Source of the DNA: Saccopteryx bilineata | Taxonomy: Eukaryota; Chordata; Mammalia; Chiroptera; Emballonuridae | NCBI RefSeq assembly: GCF_036850765.1 | Contig: NC_089491.1 | Coordinates: 187,219,520 to 187,283,519 of the forward strand | DNA length: 64,000 nucleotides | Reading direction: 5' to 3' | In this document: positions 37,319 to 50,152 of the stretch, one piece after another | Position numbering within the stretch: the first letter of the stretch is position 1 | How the letters are laid out: each line of letters begins with the position of its first letter | Notes under the pieces: model-generated | What the model was told of the DNA's origin: nothing | What the model saw: the letters and a program-made list of their open reading frames with translations, nothing else | The model's database searches: none | Made by a program: the position numbers and the translations under genes

Positions 37319-37484
37319 TCTGGTTGGTGTCTTGGTTGGTTGGAGCATCATCCCAAAGTGCAGAGATTACTGGTTCAATCCCAGATCAGGGCACATACAG
37401 GAATGGATCTATGTTCCTGTTTCTCTCTCTCTCTTCCTCTCTTGCTAAAATCAATAAATAAAAATAAACAAACACACACAAAAG
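37319..37484 (+). mobile_element. VES-type SINE, sense, short
   Basis: GGTTGGTGTCTTGGTTGGTTG head, GGTTCAATCCCAGATCAGGG, GTTCCTGTTTCTCTCTC and (AAAT)n tail. A near-identical duplication CAAAGGTTATAGT / CAAAGGCTATAGT lies at 37306-37318 and 37485-37497. Confidence 0.87.
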
Positions 37485-37813
37485 CAAAGGCTATAGTAAG
37501 AGATAAAGAAGGACACAATATAGTGATAAAAATATGGAAATCAATTCTTGATGGACTTAAAGGGAGAGATAGACAGCAATAAAGTCATAGTAGGAGACTT
37601 TAACATCCTATTGACATCAATGGCTAGATTTTCCAGACAAAAATATCAATAAGGAAACTGCTGCCTTAAATGACACATTGGATAAGCTGGATTTAATATT
37701 TTCAGAGTATTTTACCCTAAAGCAGCAGAATATATATTCTTTTTAAGTGCACATAGAACATTTTCTAGGATAGACCACATGTTAGGACACAAAACAAGTC
37801 TCAATAAATTTAG

Positions 37814-38512
37814 TGTAAAGTCAGTAGCCAGGGCCACCATCACAGCCGCCTGGCCCATGCAGGTTCGCATTGGATTTGGACAGTCGGTAAAGAAACAATG
37901 GAGCCAAAAACTGATGGGCCATCATCTTTAATCCTAGCTTGCACCCGGCAGGCAAGTAAAAGCACACACTGGGCTCCAAAACCCACTCATTCAGTGCTCA
38001 CAAAGCTACTGACTTATCCGAGTTTCCTAGAATCAAAGGTTTCTAGCTCACCAGACTTATTCACCTCTGTTCTCTATCTCCTTCCTTCTCCCTGCACAAA
38101 CTCTGCACAAACTGGCTTTTCCTTCAGCACTCCGCCATATTGGCTGCTTCTCCAGGCCTCCTCCACATGGCCTTTCTCTGCTCTCTGCTCTACAATGCTA
38201 ATCTCAGGAACCAAGAGAGCAAGCTCCTGTTCTGCCCCCACTTTATAGGTAGAAATCAAAACCTTTAATCCAATATACAAAATAGGGAAGTTTCTAATAC
38301 AAAGTCACTTATCTGGGGCATAATGGGATTGCACCACCCCACATCAAAAAGGGTGGGAAAGGCTTAGTCCTAAAACCAAGCCCCGGGCTACAAGCATCTT
38401 GCCTGCCCACAGCCCTCTCCCAACACACATTAATATCACCTGGGCAGTGGGCTTCCATGTGGGCAGCACCATCTTTAACAAAGTGAGCATAATATATTTT
38501 ATCTGCACAACA
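37814..38512 (-). mobile_element. Solo LTR of an endogenous retrovirus, family A, antisense
   Basis: On the plus strand it begins TGTAAAGTCAGTAGCC and ends GCACAACA, with the 5-bp duplication TTTAG at 37809-37813 and 38513-38517. The minus strand carries AGGATTAAA and the same AAGATGGTGCTGCCCACATGG-like segment as 2123-2666, so the two are one family on opposite strands. No internal retroviral genes. It is inserted in the L1 ORF2 remnant, which resumes at 38518. Confidence 0.9.
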
Positions 38513-40691
38513 TTTAGGAAGATTGAAATCATATCAAGCATCTTCTCTGACCCTAATGGTATAAAACTGGAAATCAATCCTAAGAAAAAAAGACAAACAC
38601 ATGGAGGTTAAATAACGTTGCTAAACCAGAGTGGCTTAACAATGAGATCAAGGAAGAAATCAAAAGACACCTTGAGACAAATGAAAATGAAAACACAATG
38701 ACCCAAAATCTATGGGACACAGCAAAAGCAGTCCTAAGCTGGAAATTTATAGCATCACAGTCTTAACCCGAGAAACAAGAAAAGTGTCCAAAAAAAAAAA
38801 AATCAAACCTTACATTCAGGGAACTAGAAAAAGAAAAACGAAGTCCCAAGTGAATAAACAAAAGGAAATAAGATGAGAGAAGAAAAAATGAAGTAGAGTC
38901 TAAAAAAAATGCAAAAGATCATTGAAACCAGGCGCTGCTTCTTTGAATAAACATGATTGATAAACCTTTACCCAGATTTATCAAGAAAAAAAGAGAAAGA
39001 ATCAAAACAAATGAAATTAGAAATGAAAGGGGAATTAACAACTGTACCCTCAGAAACAAAAGATAAGAAAATATTACATATAACTGTGTGCTAACTAATT
39101 TGACCATCTGGAAGAAAGGAATAAATTCCTAGAAACATAAAATCCTATAAGACTGAATGAAGAAGAAATAGAAAATCTGAACAAACTGATTACAACCAGC
39201 AAAATCAAAGCAGAAGCCCCAGCAAACAAACGGGCTGGACTGGAAGGCTTCACAGTGAATTCTACCAAACAATATCTATCCTTGAATTGTTCCATAAAAT
39301 TCAAGTGGAAGGAAGATTTCCAAGTTCATTTTATAAGGCCAGCATTATCCTAATTTCAAATCCAGATAAAGACACTATAAAGAAAGAAAATTACAACCTA
39401 ATATCCTTGATACGCAGATGCAAAAATTTCAACAGAATATTAGCAAACCAAATTCAGCAATGCATTAAAAATCATACATCATTATTAACGAATTTATTCT
39501 TGAGATGCAATTTTGGTACAATATTTGCAAATCAATTAATGTAATATACGTAAACGAAGTATAAAAATTATATGATCATATCAATAGATGCAAAAAAGCA
39601 TTTAATAAAATCCAGCACCCATTTATGATAAAAACTTTCAGCAAATAGAGGGAACATATGAAGGAATAAAGGGAACATACCTCAATATAAAGGCCATATA
39701 AATATAAAGGCCAATATAAATATATGACAAACCAACTGCTAACATACTCAATGGGGCAAAACAAAAAGCGTTTTTCTTAAGATCAGGTACAAGACAGGGA
39801 TGTTCACTTTCACCACTCTTATTCAACATAGTATTTGAAGCAATCAGACAAGGAGAAATAAAAGGCATCCAAATTAGAATGGAAGAAATAAAAAGTCATT
39901 ATTTGCTGATGACATGATACTGTTTACAGAGAACACTAAAAATTCCACCAAAAATGTACTAGAAGTGATGAATGAATTCTGTAAATTAGCAGAATGCAAA
40001 ATAAGTACTCAGAAATTAGTTATTTTTATACACCAATAATGAAATATCAAAAAGGGAAACCAAGAAAACAATCCCATTTGCAATTGCATAATAAAGAATA
40101 CCAAGGAGGTAAAAGACCTGTACTCAGAAAAGAGTAAGACACTGAAGAAAGAACTTGAAGAAGATACAAATAAATGGGAGCATATCTGTGCTCATGGTAG
40201 AAAGAGTTAACATCATTAAAATATTCCTACAACCCAAAACAACCTATAGATTTAATGCAATTCCTATCAAAATACCAATGATGTTTTTCATAGAACTAGA
40301 ACAAAAAATCGAAAAATTTATATGGAGCCACAAAACAGGTTGAACAGACACAGTAATCTGGAAAAGGAACAACAGAGTTAGAGGTATCATGCCACCTCAT
40401 ACCATACTATACCGAAAGGCTGTGGTAATCAAAACAGCATGGTACTGGCATAAAAACAGACACATAAATCAATGGAACAGAATAGACTGCCCAGAAATAA
40501 ACCCACACCTGTATAGTCAATTAATATATGATAAAGGAGGCAAGAACATACAATTGGACAGTCTATCCAATAAATGGAGTTGGGGAAATTGGACAGACAC
40601 ATGCAAAAAAATGAAACTAGACCACCTTCTTAGACTGTAAGAAGTCTAATATTTAAAGACTTAAATGTAGGTCTTAAAATCATAAAATCCC

Positions 40692-41052
40692 GGCCCTGGT
40701 CGGTTGGCTCAGTGGTAGAGCGTCGGCCTGGCGTGCAGAGGTCCCAGGTTCGATTCCCGGCCAGGGCACACAGGAGAGGCACCCATCTGCTTCTCCACCC
40801 CTCCCCCTCTCCTTCCTCTCTGTCTCTCTCTTCCCCTCCCACAGTGAGGCTCCATTGGAGCAAGGATGGCCCGGGCGCTGGGGATGGCTCCTTGGCCTCT
40901 GCCTCAGGCGCTGGAGTGGCTCTGGTAGCAAAAGAGTGACGCCCCGGGGGGGCAGAGCATCGCCCCCTGGTGGGTGTGCCGGGTGGATCCTGGTCGGGCG
41001 TATGCGGGAGTCTGTCTGACTGTCTCTCCCAGTTTCCAGCTTCAGAAAAAAA
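40692..41052 (+). mobile_element. VES SINE, sense, young
   Basis: Head GGCCCTGGTCGGTTGGCTCA, A box GGCTCAGTGGTAGAGCG, B box GGTTCGATTCCC, then a second unique half (GGCTCCATTGGAGCAAGG) and a short A tail. The exact 16-bp duplication AAAATCATAAAATCCC lies at 40676-40691 and 41053-41068. Frames up to 177 codons over it are not genes. Confidence 0.97.
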
Positions 41053-41713
41053 AAAATCATAAAATCCCTAGAAGAAAACATAGGTAGTAAATTCTCTGAT
41101 ATTTCTCTTAGCAATATTTTTCTGATATATATTCTGGGGCAAGGAAAACAAAAAAAGAAATGGAACTTCATCAAAATAAAAAGGTTTTGCACAGCAGAAG
41201 AATTCATCAACAAAATGAAAAGCCAGCCTTACTAAAATGGGAGAAGACATTACCAATGACACATCTGATTAGGGGTTAATATCCAAAAATTATAAAGAAC
41301 TCATATAACTCAACACCAAAAAACAAAACAACCCCCCCCCCAAAAAAACAAAACAATCTAATTTAAAAATGGGCCAAGGACTTAATAAGTCACTTCTTCA
41401 AAGCAGACGATGGCCAGTAGAATATGAAAAGATGCTCAATGTCACTAATCATCAGAGAAATGCAAATTAAAACCACAATGAAATACCACTTCACATCTGT
41501 CAGAATGACTGTCATTAATAAATCAACAAACAAGTGTTTACAAGAATGTGGAAAAAAAGGAAACCCTTATGCATTGTTGGTAGGAATGCCTATTGGTACA
41601 ATCACTATGGAAAACAGTATGGAGGCTCTTAAATTAAAAATGAAACTGCCTTATAACCCACCAATTTCATTTCTGGGTATGTAGTAAAAAAAAAAAGACA
41701 CCCTAAACAATAT

Positions 41714-41870
41714 GACCTAGTTGGATGGCTCGGTTGGTTGGAGCAATTTGCCAAAACACAGAGGTTGCTGGTTTGATCTCTGGTCAGGGCACATACAGGA
41801 ACAGATCAATGTTCCTGTCTCTATTTCTCTCTCTGCATCTCACTTCCTCTATCACTAAAATCAATAAATA
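41714..41870 (+). mobile_element. VES-type SINE, sense, short
   Basis: GACCTAGTTGGATGGCTCGG head, GGTTTGATCTCTGGTCAGGG, CATACAGGAACAGATCAATG, a CT tract and an AATCAATAAATAG tail, like 37319-37484. Confidence 0.85.
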
Positions 41871-42015
41871 GAGATATATGCACCTCTGTGTTCATTACAG
41901 CATTCTTTACAATAGTCAAAATATTAAGCAACCCAAGTGTCCATCAGTAGACGAGGGATAAAAAAATGGTGCTATATATACATACTAGAATGTTATTCAG
42001 CTATAAAAAGAATGA

Positions 42016-42412
42016 GGCCCTGGCCAGTTGGCTCAGTGGTGGAGCATCGGCCTGGTGTGCAGAAGTCCCGGGTTCGATTCCCGGCCAGGGCACGCAGGAG
42101 AGGCGCCCATCTGCTTCTCCACCCCTCCACCCCTCCCCCTCTCCTTCCTCTCTGTCTCTCTCTTCCCCTCCCGCAGCCGAGGCTCCATTGGAGCAAAAGA
42201 TGGCCTGGGCGCTGGGGATGGCTCCTTGGCCTCTTCCCCAGGCGCTTGAGTGGCTCTGGTCGCAACAGAGTGACACCCTGGATGGGCAGAGCATCGCCCC
42301 CTGGTGGGCGTGCCGGGTGGATCCCAGTCGGGCACATGCAGGAGTCTGTCTGACTGCCTCCCCGTTTCCAGCTTCAGAAAAACACAAAAAATAAAATAAT
42401 AATAAAAAAAAA
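42016..42412 (+). mobile_element. VES SINE, sense, young
   Basis: GGCCCTGGCCAGTTGGCTCA head with intact-looking A and B boxes (GGCTCAGTGGTGGAGC and GGTTCGATTCCC) and CT-rich middle. It ends in TTCCAGCTTCAGAAAAAC and an A-rich tail. Overlapping frames of 100-145 codons on both strands are a by-product of its GC-rich text. Confidence 0.93.
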
Positions 42413-42638
42413 CAATGAAATTTTACCACTTGTGACAACCTAGAAGGTATTATGCTAAATAAAGTAAGTCAAATGCCATATGATTAAAGAGCAAAATAAA
42501 TGAACAAACAAAATAGAAACAGATACAGAGAACAGACTGATGGTTGCTAGAGGGGAGGGACTTTGGGGGAACTGGGTGATAAAAAGTACAAATTGATAGT
42601 CACAAAATAGTCCAGGGCATTTGAGGTATAGCATACGT

Positions 42639-42851
42639 CAGTGGTCAGCAAATTCATTAGTCAACAGTGCTAAATATCAACAGTACAACGATTGAAACTT
42701 CTTTTGAGAGCCAAATTTTTTAAACTTAAACTATATAGGCAGGTATAGTCTTTATCAAGGTAGCGCCCACACATAGTATTTTGTGGAAGAGCCACACTCA
42801 GGGGGCCAAAGAGCCACATGTGGCTCGTGAGACGTGGTTTGCCAACCAGGG
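42639..42851. mobile_element. Non-autonomous hAT element, fourth family
   Basis: Starts CAGTGGTCAGCAAATTC and ends GGTTTGCCAACCAGGG, an inverted-repeat pair with a few mismatches. The 8-bp flanks GCATACGT and GCATAGGA (42631-42638 and 42852-42859) match at 6 of 8. The same family recurs at 63841. Confidence 0.88.
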
Positions 42852-43201
42852 GCATAGGAAATATAGTTAATAATATTGTAATAATAGTGAATGTAAACTG
42901 TAATCAAGAAATAACTTTAAAAGAAAACAAAAATGTTTGAGGAACTTCATGAATTAAAAAAATGGAGAGGAATAACATAGCAGAATTTTTCAATCCTTTT
43001 CTTTCCAGAGGAATATACATTCATTTTCTTACAAAAAAAAAAGTTTCCTTAATGGATTAGAATACTGTGTATTAGATTGTGAATTCTTCTACCTTCTTTT
43101 TTTTTTATGGGTATCTGTTGACGTGCTTGGTTCTGCCATTATCCAGAGGTCAAAAGGACTGTTATTTTTATCATTGAGCCTATCACCAAGCCTGTGACTG
43201 A

Positions 43202-43477
<276 letters not shown>

Positions 43478-43708
43478 TGACATTCTGTTTAAAGAAGTTA
43501 ATAGCATCACAAAATCTATTTGTAGTAGATGGTATAGCTGCAGTACTCTATTGAACTTTCTTACATTTCAGAGCAGCTTTCGAGCAGTATTCATGTTAAT
43601 AAATTGAGTAGGACATCTAAGTTTTTTCTTTTAAATTTGAAGAATCTTCATTAAGAATAAAGTTTTTCTGAGATCTTTTTCACAACATGCTTTGAAAAAA
43701 AGATATAT

Positions 43709-46216
43709 ATATATTTTATTTAGTCAATTAAATTTAACAGGGTGACATTGGTCAACCAGAGTACATAGATTTCGAGAAAACATCTCCACATCATTCGGAC
43801 AGTTGATTATGCTGTATACCCATCAACCAAAGTCACATCATCTTCTGTCACCCTATATTTTGTTTCTCTTTAAGCCCCTCCCCTTCCCTCCACTCCCCTC
43901 TCTCTCTTCCCTTTCCCTCCCCCTGATAACCACTGCACTTTTGTCTATGTCCATGAGTCTCAATTTTGTGTCCCACCTATGTATGGAATCATAACAGTTT
44001 GTAGCTTTTTCTGATTTAGTTATTTCACTCAGTATAATGTTATAAGGTCTATCCATGTTGTCATAAATGATACTATGTCATTTCTTATGGCTGAGTAGTA
44101 ATCCACTGTATATAGATGTGCAACATCTTCTTTATCCAGTCCTCTATTGAAAGGCATTTCGGCTATTTCCATGTCTTGGCCACTGTGAACAAGGCTAGAT
44201 GAACATGGGGGTACACGTGTCTTTTCGTACCCATGTTTTTGAGTTTTGAGGGTAGATACCCAGTAAAGGGATTGCTGGGTCATATGGTAGTTCCATTCTT
44301 AATTTCTTGAGGAACCACCATACTTTCTTCCATAGTGGTTGGACTACTTTACATTCCCACCAATAGTGAATGAGGGTTCCTTTTTCTCCACAGCCTCTTC
44401 AACACTTGTTATTACCTGTCTTGTTGATAAGAGCCAATCTAACAAGTGTGAGGTGGTATCTCATTGTAGTTTTGATTTGCGTTTCTCAAATAGCTAGTGA
44501 TGATGAGCATTTTTTCATGTATCTGTTGGCCATTTGTATTTCTTTCTGAGAGAACTGTCTGTTCATATCCTCTTCCATTTTTTTATTGGATTGTTTGTTT
44601 GTTGTTGAGTTTTGTGAGTTCTTTATATATTTTTGATATTAGGCCCTTATCTGTGCTGTTGTTTGAAAATACCATCTCCCATTTAGTTAGCTGCCTATTT
44701 GTTTTGTTGTGCAGAAGCTTCTTAGTCTGATATGGTCCCATTCATTTATCTTTGCCTTCACTTCCCTTGCCTTTGGGGTCAAATTCATAAAGTGCTCTTT
44801 ATGGCCAAGGTCCATGAGTTTAGTACCTATGTTTTCTTCTATGTAATTTATTGTTTTAGGTCTTATATTTATGTCTTTGATCCATTTTGAATTAATTTTT
44901 GTGCAAGGAGATAAACTGTAGTCAAGTTTCATTCTTTTGCATGTGGCTTTCCAGTTTTCCCAGCACCGTTTGTTGAAGAGGCTTTCTTTTCTCCATTGTG
45001 TGTTTTTGGCTCCTTTATCAAAGATGATTTGACCATATATATGTGGTTTTATTTTTGGGCTCTATTCTGTTCCATTGGTCTGTGTGTCTATTTTTCTGCT
45101 AGTACCATGCTGTTTTGGTTATTGTGGCTCTGTAGTATAGTTTGAACTACAGACCAATATCTCTAATGAATACAGATGCAAAAATCCTAAACAAAATACT
45201 AGTAAATTGAATACAACAACACATCAAAAAAATAATTCATCATGATCAAGTGGGATTCATCCTAGAAACAACAATGGTTCAACATACGTAAAACATTCAC
45301 ATAGTAAATCATATCAACAAAACAAAGAACAAAAACCATATGATTCTACCAATAGATGCAAAAAAGGCATTTGGTAAAGTACAACAACATCCTTTTATAT
45401 TTAAGACACTCAACAAAGTGGGTATAGAAGGAAAAGATCTCAATATAATAAAGGCCATTTATGACAAACCATCAGCTAACATCATACTAAATGGTAAAAA
45501 ACTGAAAACTTTTCCTCTAAAATCAGGAACAAGACAAGGTTGTCCACTCTCTCCACTCCTATCTCCTATTCAATGTAGTGCTGGAAGTTTTAGGCAGAGC
45601 AATCAGACAAGAGAAAGAAATAAAAGGCATTTATATTGGGAAAGAAGAAGTAAAGGTTTCACTTTTTGCAGACTATATGATCCTGTATATAGAAAACCCC
45701 AAAGACTACAGAAAAGCTATCAAAAACAATAAACCAATACAGTAAGGTCACAGTATACAAAATTAATATACAGAAGTCTATTGCTTTCTTATATGCCAAC
45801 AATGAAACCTCAGAAAAAGAACTCAAAAAAATAATTCCTTTTATAGTAGCAACAAAAAAATAAAATACCTAGGAATAAACATAACAAAGAATGTAAAGGA
45901 CCTATATACTGAAAACTACAAAGCATTATTAAAGGAAATTGAAAAAGACACAATGAAATGGAAAAATATTCCTTGTTCGTGGATAGGAAGAATAAATATA
46001 GTTAAAATGGCCATACTACCCAAAACAATATACAAATTTAATGCAATTCCCATCAAAATTTCAATGTCTTTTTTTAAAGAAATGGAACAAAAAATCATCA
46101 GGTTTATTTGGAACCATAAAAAACTTTGAATAACCAAAGTAATCCTAAGGGAAAAAAAATGAAGCTGGAGGCATTATAATACCCGACTTCAAACTATACT
46201 AGAGAGCCACGATAAT
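43709..46216 (-). mobile_element. 5'-inverted L1 (twin priming)
   Basis: The 3' portion is antisense (43709-45145), with 3' UTR and the end of ORF2, including IIWIDL- and YSAIRND-type text on the minus strand. At 45146 the sequence switches to sense ORF2 reverse transcriptase (45148-46216; [26 protein letters not shown]). Both parts meet the same ORF2 point, since TCAAACTATACTA occurs at each break (46189-46201 sense, near 45133-45145 antisense). Imperfect duplicate flanks TTGAAAAAA(G)ATATAT lie at 43692 and 46217. 5' truncated. Confidence 0.87.
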
Positions 46217-46429
46217 TGAAAAAATATATTCTTATCCTATTGATGAATGTTGAAATTTTCATAAGTGAAATTTTCGTTTTATACCGTGAAATGTATTCAA
46301 TATAAATCTCTAGTGTGTAATTTGAGATTTAGACAAATGAATACTCCTGTTTAATTATTATCCTATTCAAGATGTAGCAAATTTCTGTCTTGTGTGCCTC
46401 CTACCAATTCAAGCCCCCTTTATTTTCCT

Positions 46430-47600
46430 GATTTTAGTTTTACCTTTTATTAAACTGCATATAAATGGAATCATGACATACGTACCTGTGTTTATGGTTA
46501 TTGTCACTCAACATAATGTTTTTGTAATTTATCCATGTGGTTTACATGTATCAGTAAGTTTATTCAGGATCATTATACTATAATTTGTTTATTCTCTTTT
46601 TGGTGGATATTTGAGTTATTTCTAGATTTTGGCTATTATGAATGAAACTGAATATTCTCATTCAGATCTTTTTATGTATGAATATTTTCAATTCTTTTGA
46701 GTAACATAGATAAGAAGAGAATATGTGGATCATAGTGTAGGTATTAGCTTAACTTTATAATACCCAAACTGTGCTTCTAGGTGGTTGCATTATTTTTATT
46801 TTCATCAATAAATGAGATTCCAGTGCTTTCTCATGCTTGTCAACATTTGGTATTGTTGGTATTTTAATTTTAGCTATTCTAGTTAAATGTGAGCTGTCAT
46901 CTTATTATGGTTGTCATTGCAGTTCTTTGGTGACTAATGATATATAGAGCACCTTCCCATGTGCCTATTGGTCATGTCTTTTGTGCAGTGCCTTTTCTAG
47001 TCGTTTGTTCAGTTGTTAATTGGTTTATTTGTTTTATTAATTCTGTATAGTTCTTTATCATATGCATGCACTGTCAATATTTTCTTCTGGTTTGTGGTTT
47101 CCCTTTCAGTTTTCTTTTTGTGTGTGTGTGTGTGTGACAGAGAGAGGGACAGATAGGGACAAACAGGAAGGGATAGAGATGAGAAGCATCAATTCTTTGT
47201 TGCAACTCCTTAGTTGTTCATTGATTGCTTTCTCATATGTGCCTTTACCAGGGGGGCTACAGCAGAGCAAGTGTCCCCTTGCTTAAGCCAGTGACCTTGG
47301 GTTCAAGCTGGTGAGCTTTGCTCAAACCAGATGAGCCCGCTCCCAAACCTGCAGTGGCCCAAGCCGGCAACCTCTGGGTTTCGAACCTGAGTCCTCTGCA
47401 TCCCAGTCCAACGCTTTATCCACTGCGCCACTGCCTGGTCAGGCCCCTTTCAATTTTCTTTATGGTATCGTTTGATAAGCAGAAGTTTTAATTTGATGCA
47501 GTCCTCTTGTCAAGTTTTCCTTTATGGATAGTGCTTTTTGTGTCTTAAGAAGTCTTTGCTTACCCCGAGTAGGCAAAAGTTTTCTCCTTCATAATGTCTG
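46430..47600 (-). repeat. Ancient L1M fragment, antisense, split by a SINE
   Basis: Old L1 text in antisense order: AAATGGAATCATGACATACG, TTTCTAGATTTTGGCTATTATG, ATGTGCCTATTGGTCATG, CTTTATCATATGCATGCAC, then after the SINE AAGTTTTAATTTGATGCAG. Heavily diverged. Confidence 0.8.
47118..47444 (-). mobile_element. Long-form bat SINE, antisense
   Basis: (TG)n start, GAGAGAGGGACAGATAGG, GATGAGAAGCATCAATTC, CAAGCCGGCAACCTCTGGG, and head CCACTGCCTGGTCAGG. A 17-bp duplication CCCTTTCA(G/A)TTTTCTTT lies at 47101-47117 and 47445-47461, with one mismatch. Confidence 0.92.
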
Positions 47601-47604
47601 GGCT

Positions 47605-48655
47605 CATGAATGGGAAGGGAAGGTTCAGTGTCTGAGGATGAATCCACATCTGGAACCTAGGATCATCTGGAATGTCTTCACTCATATACTTGTTGGTTGA
47701 GGGCTAGGGGCCTCAGCTGGGACATCTCTGTGTTATCTGTGGCCATTTCATATAGCCAATCATTTAAGACAATCAAATTTTATACATGGTAGCTCAGGGC
47801 ACCAAGTGTGATTGTTCCACTGGAAAAGGTACAAGGTGCATTATTATGACCTAATGTTGGAGGCCATATATTGTCACTTCTTGCCTTACTGTGGGTGGAA
47901 GCATTTACAAGCCCAGGTGTTTTCAGAGGAGGGGAATTAGACTGCCTTTGGGTGGGAGAGTGGCAATGCCCCATTGTGGGAGCATCTGTGGGAAAGAGAA
48001 ACTCTTGTAGTCACCTTGGTAAATTCAGTCGTCCATGGTCAATGCAAGGCAAGAAGTCAAGTAACAGGACAAGGGAAGCTTGGCCTTTCACTCTCTTCTT
48101 AGTCCTTGCATCCAAATATGGCAGAATCTACCTGGTCAGCCTTGTGGGCTCCTTTCTCAGACCCCTTCATTTCATTCTAACTTGCTTTCAGACTGACCCC
48201 CCCTAACCACCAAGGCATCATACAGTCTCGTGGATGCTGGGCGACTTTCCTTTCCCATAACATGGGGGGCAGAGTGTTTTCTTTCTCACTACAGGTTCAC
48301 ACCTTCCCCTGTTCTGTCATTTGCCTTTGGTAATGCTGTTAACTTTTCTACTGACCTCTTTTCACTCTGGTATATTTGTGCTTCTTTCTACTTCCAGGTC
48401 ATTATTTATGATACTCCCATTTCCTAGATTGTTCTTTTTCTTTCCTTCCATTTAAATTTTACTGTTTTCAAAGTTGACATTAAAGCACTTTAATTCCGAG
48501 GTCTTCTTTACCCAGGCCTATCACCCTGTGTAGACTCCATACCCCTGGGTGTTTCATCTGCGTTATCTGTCTCCCAGACATCCCTTCAGAGAAGGGACCT
48601 GGGTTTTCTCAGTCTCCCTCTACTCCTGTTTGTTAACTGGTTAACGGTGGTGGTG
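47605..48655 (+). other. Unique intronic DNA
   Basis: Moderate GC content; ORFs at 47871-48206 and 47974-47780 overlap each other and have no recognisable domain. No repeat identified. Confidence 0.4.
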
Positions 48656-48850
48656 ATGGGACAATGAACATTTACCGAGTGCTGACTAGGCCAGGTTTTC
48701 AGTGTATTAGCTTATGTAACTGTCACAACAGTTTTATGAGATAGATTTTGTTCTAATCGTTAGTTTACTTATGAGGAAGCTGGAGCATTGAGAGGTTCTG
48801 CCCAGGACAGCAGAGCAGGGGTGTGAACACGCAGATGGCCCCAGTGCACA
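48656..48850 (-). repeat. MIR SINE relic, antisense
   Basis: Contains TTTACCGAGTGCTGACTAGGCC, GTATTAGCTTATGTAACTGTC, GAGGAAGCTGGAGCATTGAG and GCAGGGGTGTGAACACG, in reversed MIR order. Confidence 0.75.
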
Positions 48851-48859
48851 CGTGTTATC

Positions 48860-49775
48860 TGCTGATCTGAGCTGCCTGGTGTGCTGAAGGAGAATTGTTA
48901 ACACTATGACCAGTCATATTCAGAATGTGTGTTAACTTGGCTGTGTAGCAGTGGCAGGTCTTTGTGCTGTTATTAGTAGATTATCTCCTCATTAAACCCT
49001 TTCACAAGGTTATTACATATCATCCATATCATTAATTCAGCTTTGTAGAGCTGATAAATCCTACTTAACATCTAACAAATCACTGATAAAATCATAGTTA
49101 TCACAGTTATTAGGTAAAAGGAGGACACTTCCAACTAAGCTTCAGATCACTGGGCCCTCACTTTTGAACAGGTTGATGCTCCAGAGTTCATCCAAGCTTG
49201 CTGGATAAAACTTCCTTTCTAGGGGGAACACAGTACATTAAACTTGGTGTGTAAGTTTATAGGGCAGGCCACAGCAAAACATTTGCTCTACAAAGACAGT
49301 GGTGTTCTAACACGGACTGAATGAGCAATGTGATCCTCGCTCACTAGCACTAGCTCTGTGGAGCACTGTGCCACAAGTTCTTTTAAATTTGGAGTTTCTA
49401 CTGGGGTATCAGGAGCACAGCCACCTGTGTAGCGGGGGACCCACGGGTTTCCCCTTCCTTCTTTATTCCCACAGCCCTGCTGGCCGCCTGAGTGCAGTTC
49501 TTTGGCCCTACACTGCGTGCAGTTTCCTGTGAACTTCAAGCTATGCTTATTGGCTAGGGAGAGCTGATGATTGGGAGCTCCCAAGGGTAAGGAATTCTAG
49601 AAATAAAGGTTTTCTAGTCACACTCCTTTTTTTGGCAACTCCCCCTTCCAAAAAAAGATAATGCCTGATTGCTTCTCTTTCCACTGTGACTGCTCTTTGC
49701 TTTGTCTTACTTTGTGTGCACACGAGTGTGTGAAAAATATTACTAAGATACAAAACATAGATTAATTATTTAGTA
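48860..49775 (+). other. Unique intronic DNA
   Basis: No exon, RNA gene or repeat terminus recognised. Confidence 0.4.
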
Positions 49776-50096
49776 GTTGGCAAAGCAAACAACCGTATAT
49801 CCACCTCTAGGACAAGAAATGGATGGAGCATGTCAGACCTCAGAAACTCCCAGTATGTTCCTTCCCTAACACAACTCCTTTTCTGCTCCTTGGCAATTAT
49901 TCCTTTTATGGAAAATTTTTTTTGTTTTTCCTTATAATTTTATTACCTAATAATGTATCCTCAACAAATACTTTAACCTCCTTTGAAACTTTACATAGAT
50001 AAAATCACACTAATTGTACTAATTGTATTTATTTGTGTCTTGCTGCTTTTGCTCAGTGTATTTTTGAGATTCCCCCATGTTTTGACATGTAGATGC

Positions 50097-50106
50097 AGAT
50101 TTATAT

Positions 50107-50149
<43 letters not shown>

Positions 50150-50152
50150 TTT
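50097..50152. repeat. (ATTT)n microsatellite
   Basis: About a dozen uninterrupted ATTT units at the junction between the old L1 and the MLT1 LTR. Overlapping frames that read runs of YLFI are artefacts. Confidence 0.97.

Larger units (their letters stand above)
37064..42020 (+). pseudogene. L1 ORF2 remnant, sense, broken
   Basis: The start at 37064 opens an APE-like endonuclease (VITLNVNSLNTQIKRHG, CCLQEMPQN; the catalytic QET is changed to QEM). Further pieces: reverse transcriptase near 39560-40000, a thumb-like region near 40100-40640 ([15 protein letters not shown], with the C-terminal domain following), and the terminal NGILLSYKK-like text near 41985-42013. It is interrupted by four SINEs and an LTR, with frequent frameshifts. 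Confidence 0.85.
31615..42923 (+). mobile_element. L1 composite with two 5' heads inside one target duplication
   Basis: The 12-bp sequence AAAACAAAAATG stands at 31603-31614 and 42924-42935. Between them, in sense, lie a 5' UTR and ORF1 start (31615-34182), a second 5' UTR (from 34183), ORF1 (about 35940-37040), ORF2 (37064 to about 42020) and a 3' UTR. The second head begins AGGATGGTGGCAGAGTAGG. Nested insertions: SINEs at 32877, 36142, 37319, 40692, 41714 and 42016, an LTR at 37814 and a hAT at 42639. All frames are broken. The shared duplication suggests one integration event, although it is A-rich. Confidence 0.75.

Noticed and set aside
40692..40770. tRNA gene
   Set aside because: The A and B boxes belong to a VES SINE head; there is no complete cloverleaf, and the sequence continues into the SINE body with target duplications.
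41993..42438. Overlapping frames of 100-145 codons on both strands
   Set aside because: All fall in the VES SINE at 42016; the same frames recur at 40680-41213 and 59857-60396 in other copies of the SINE.
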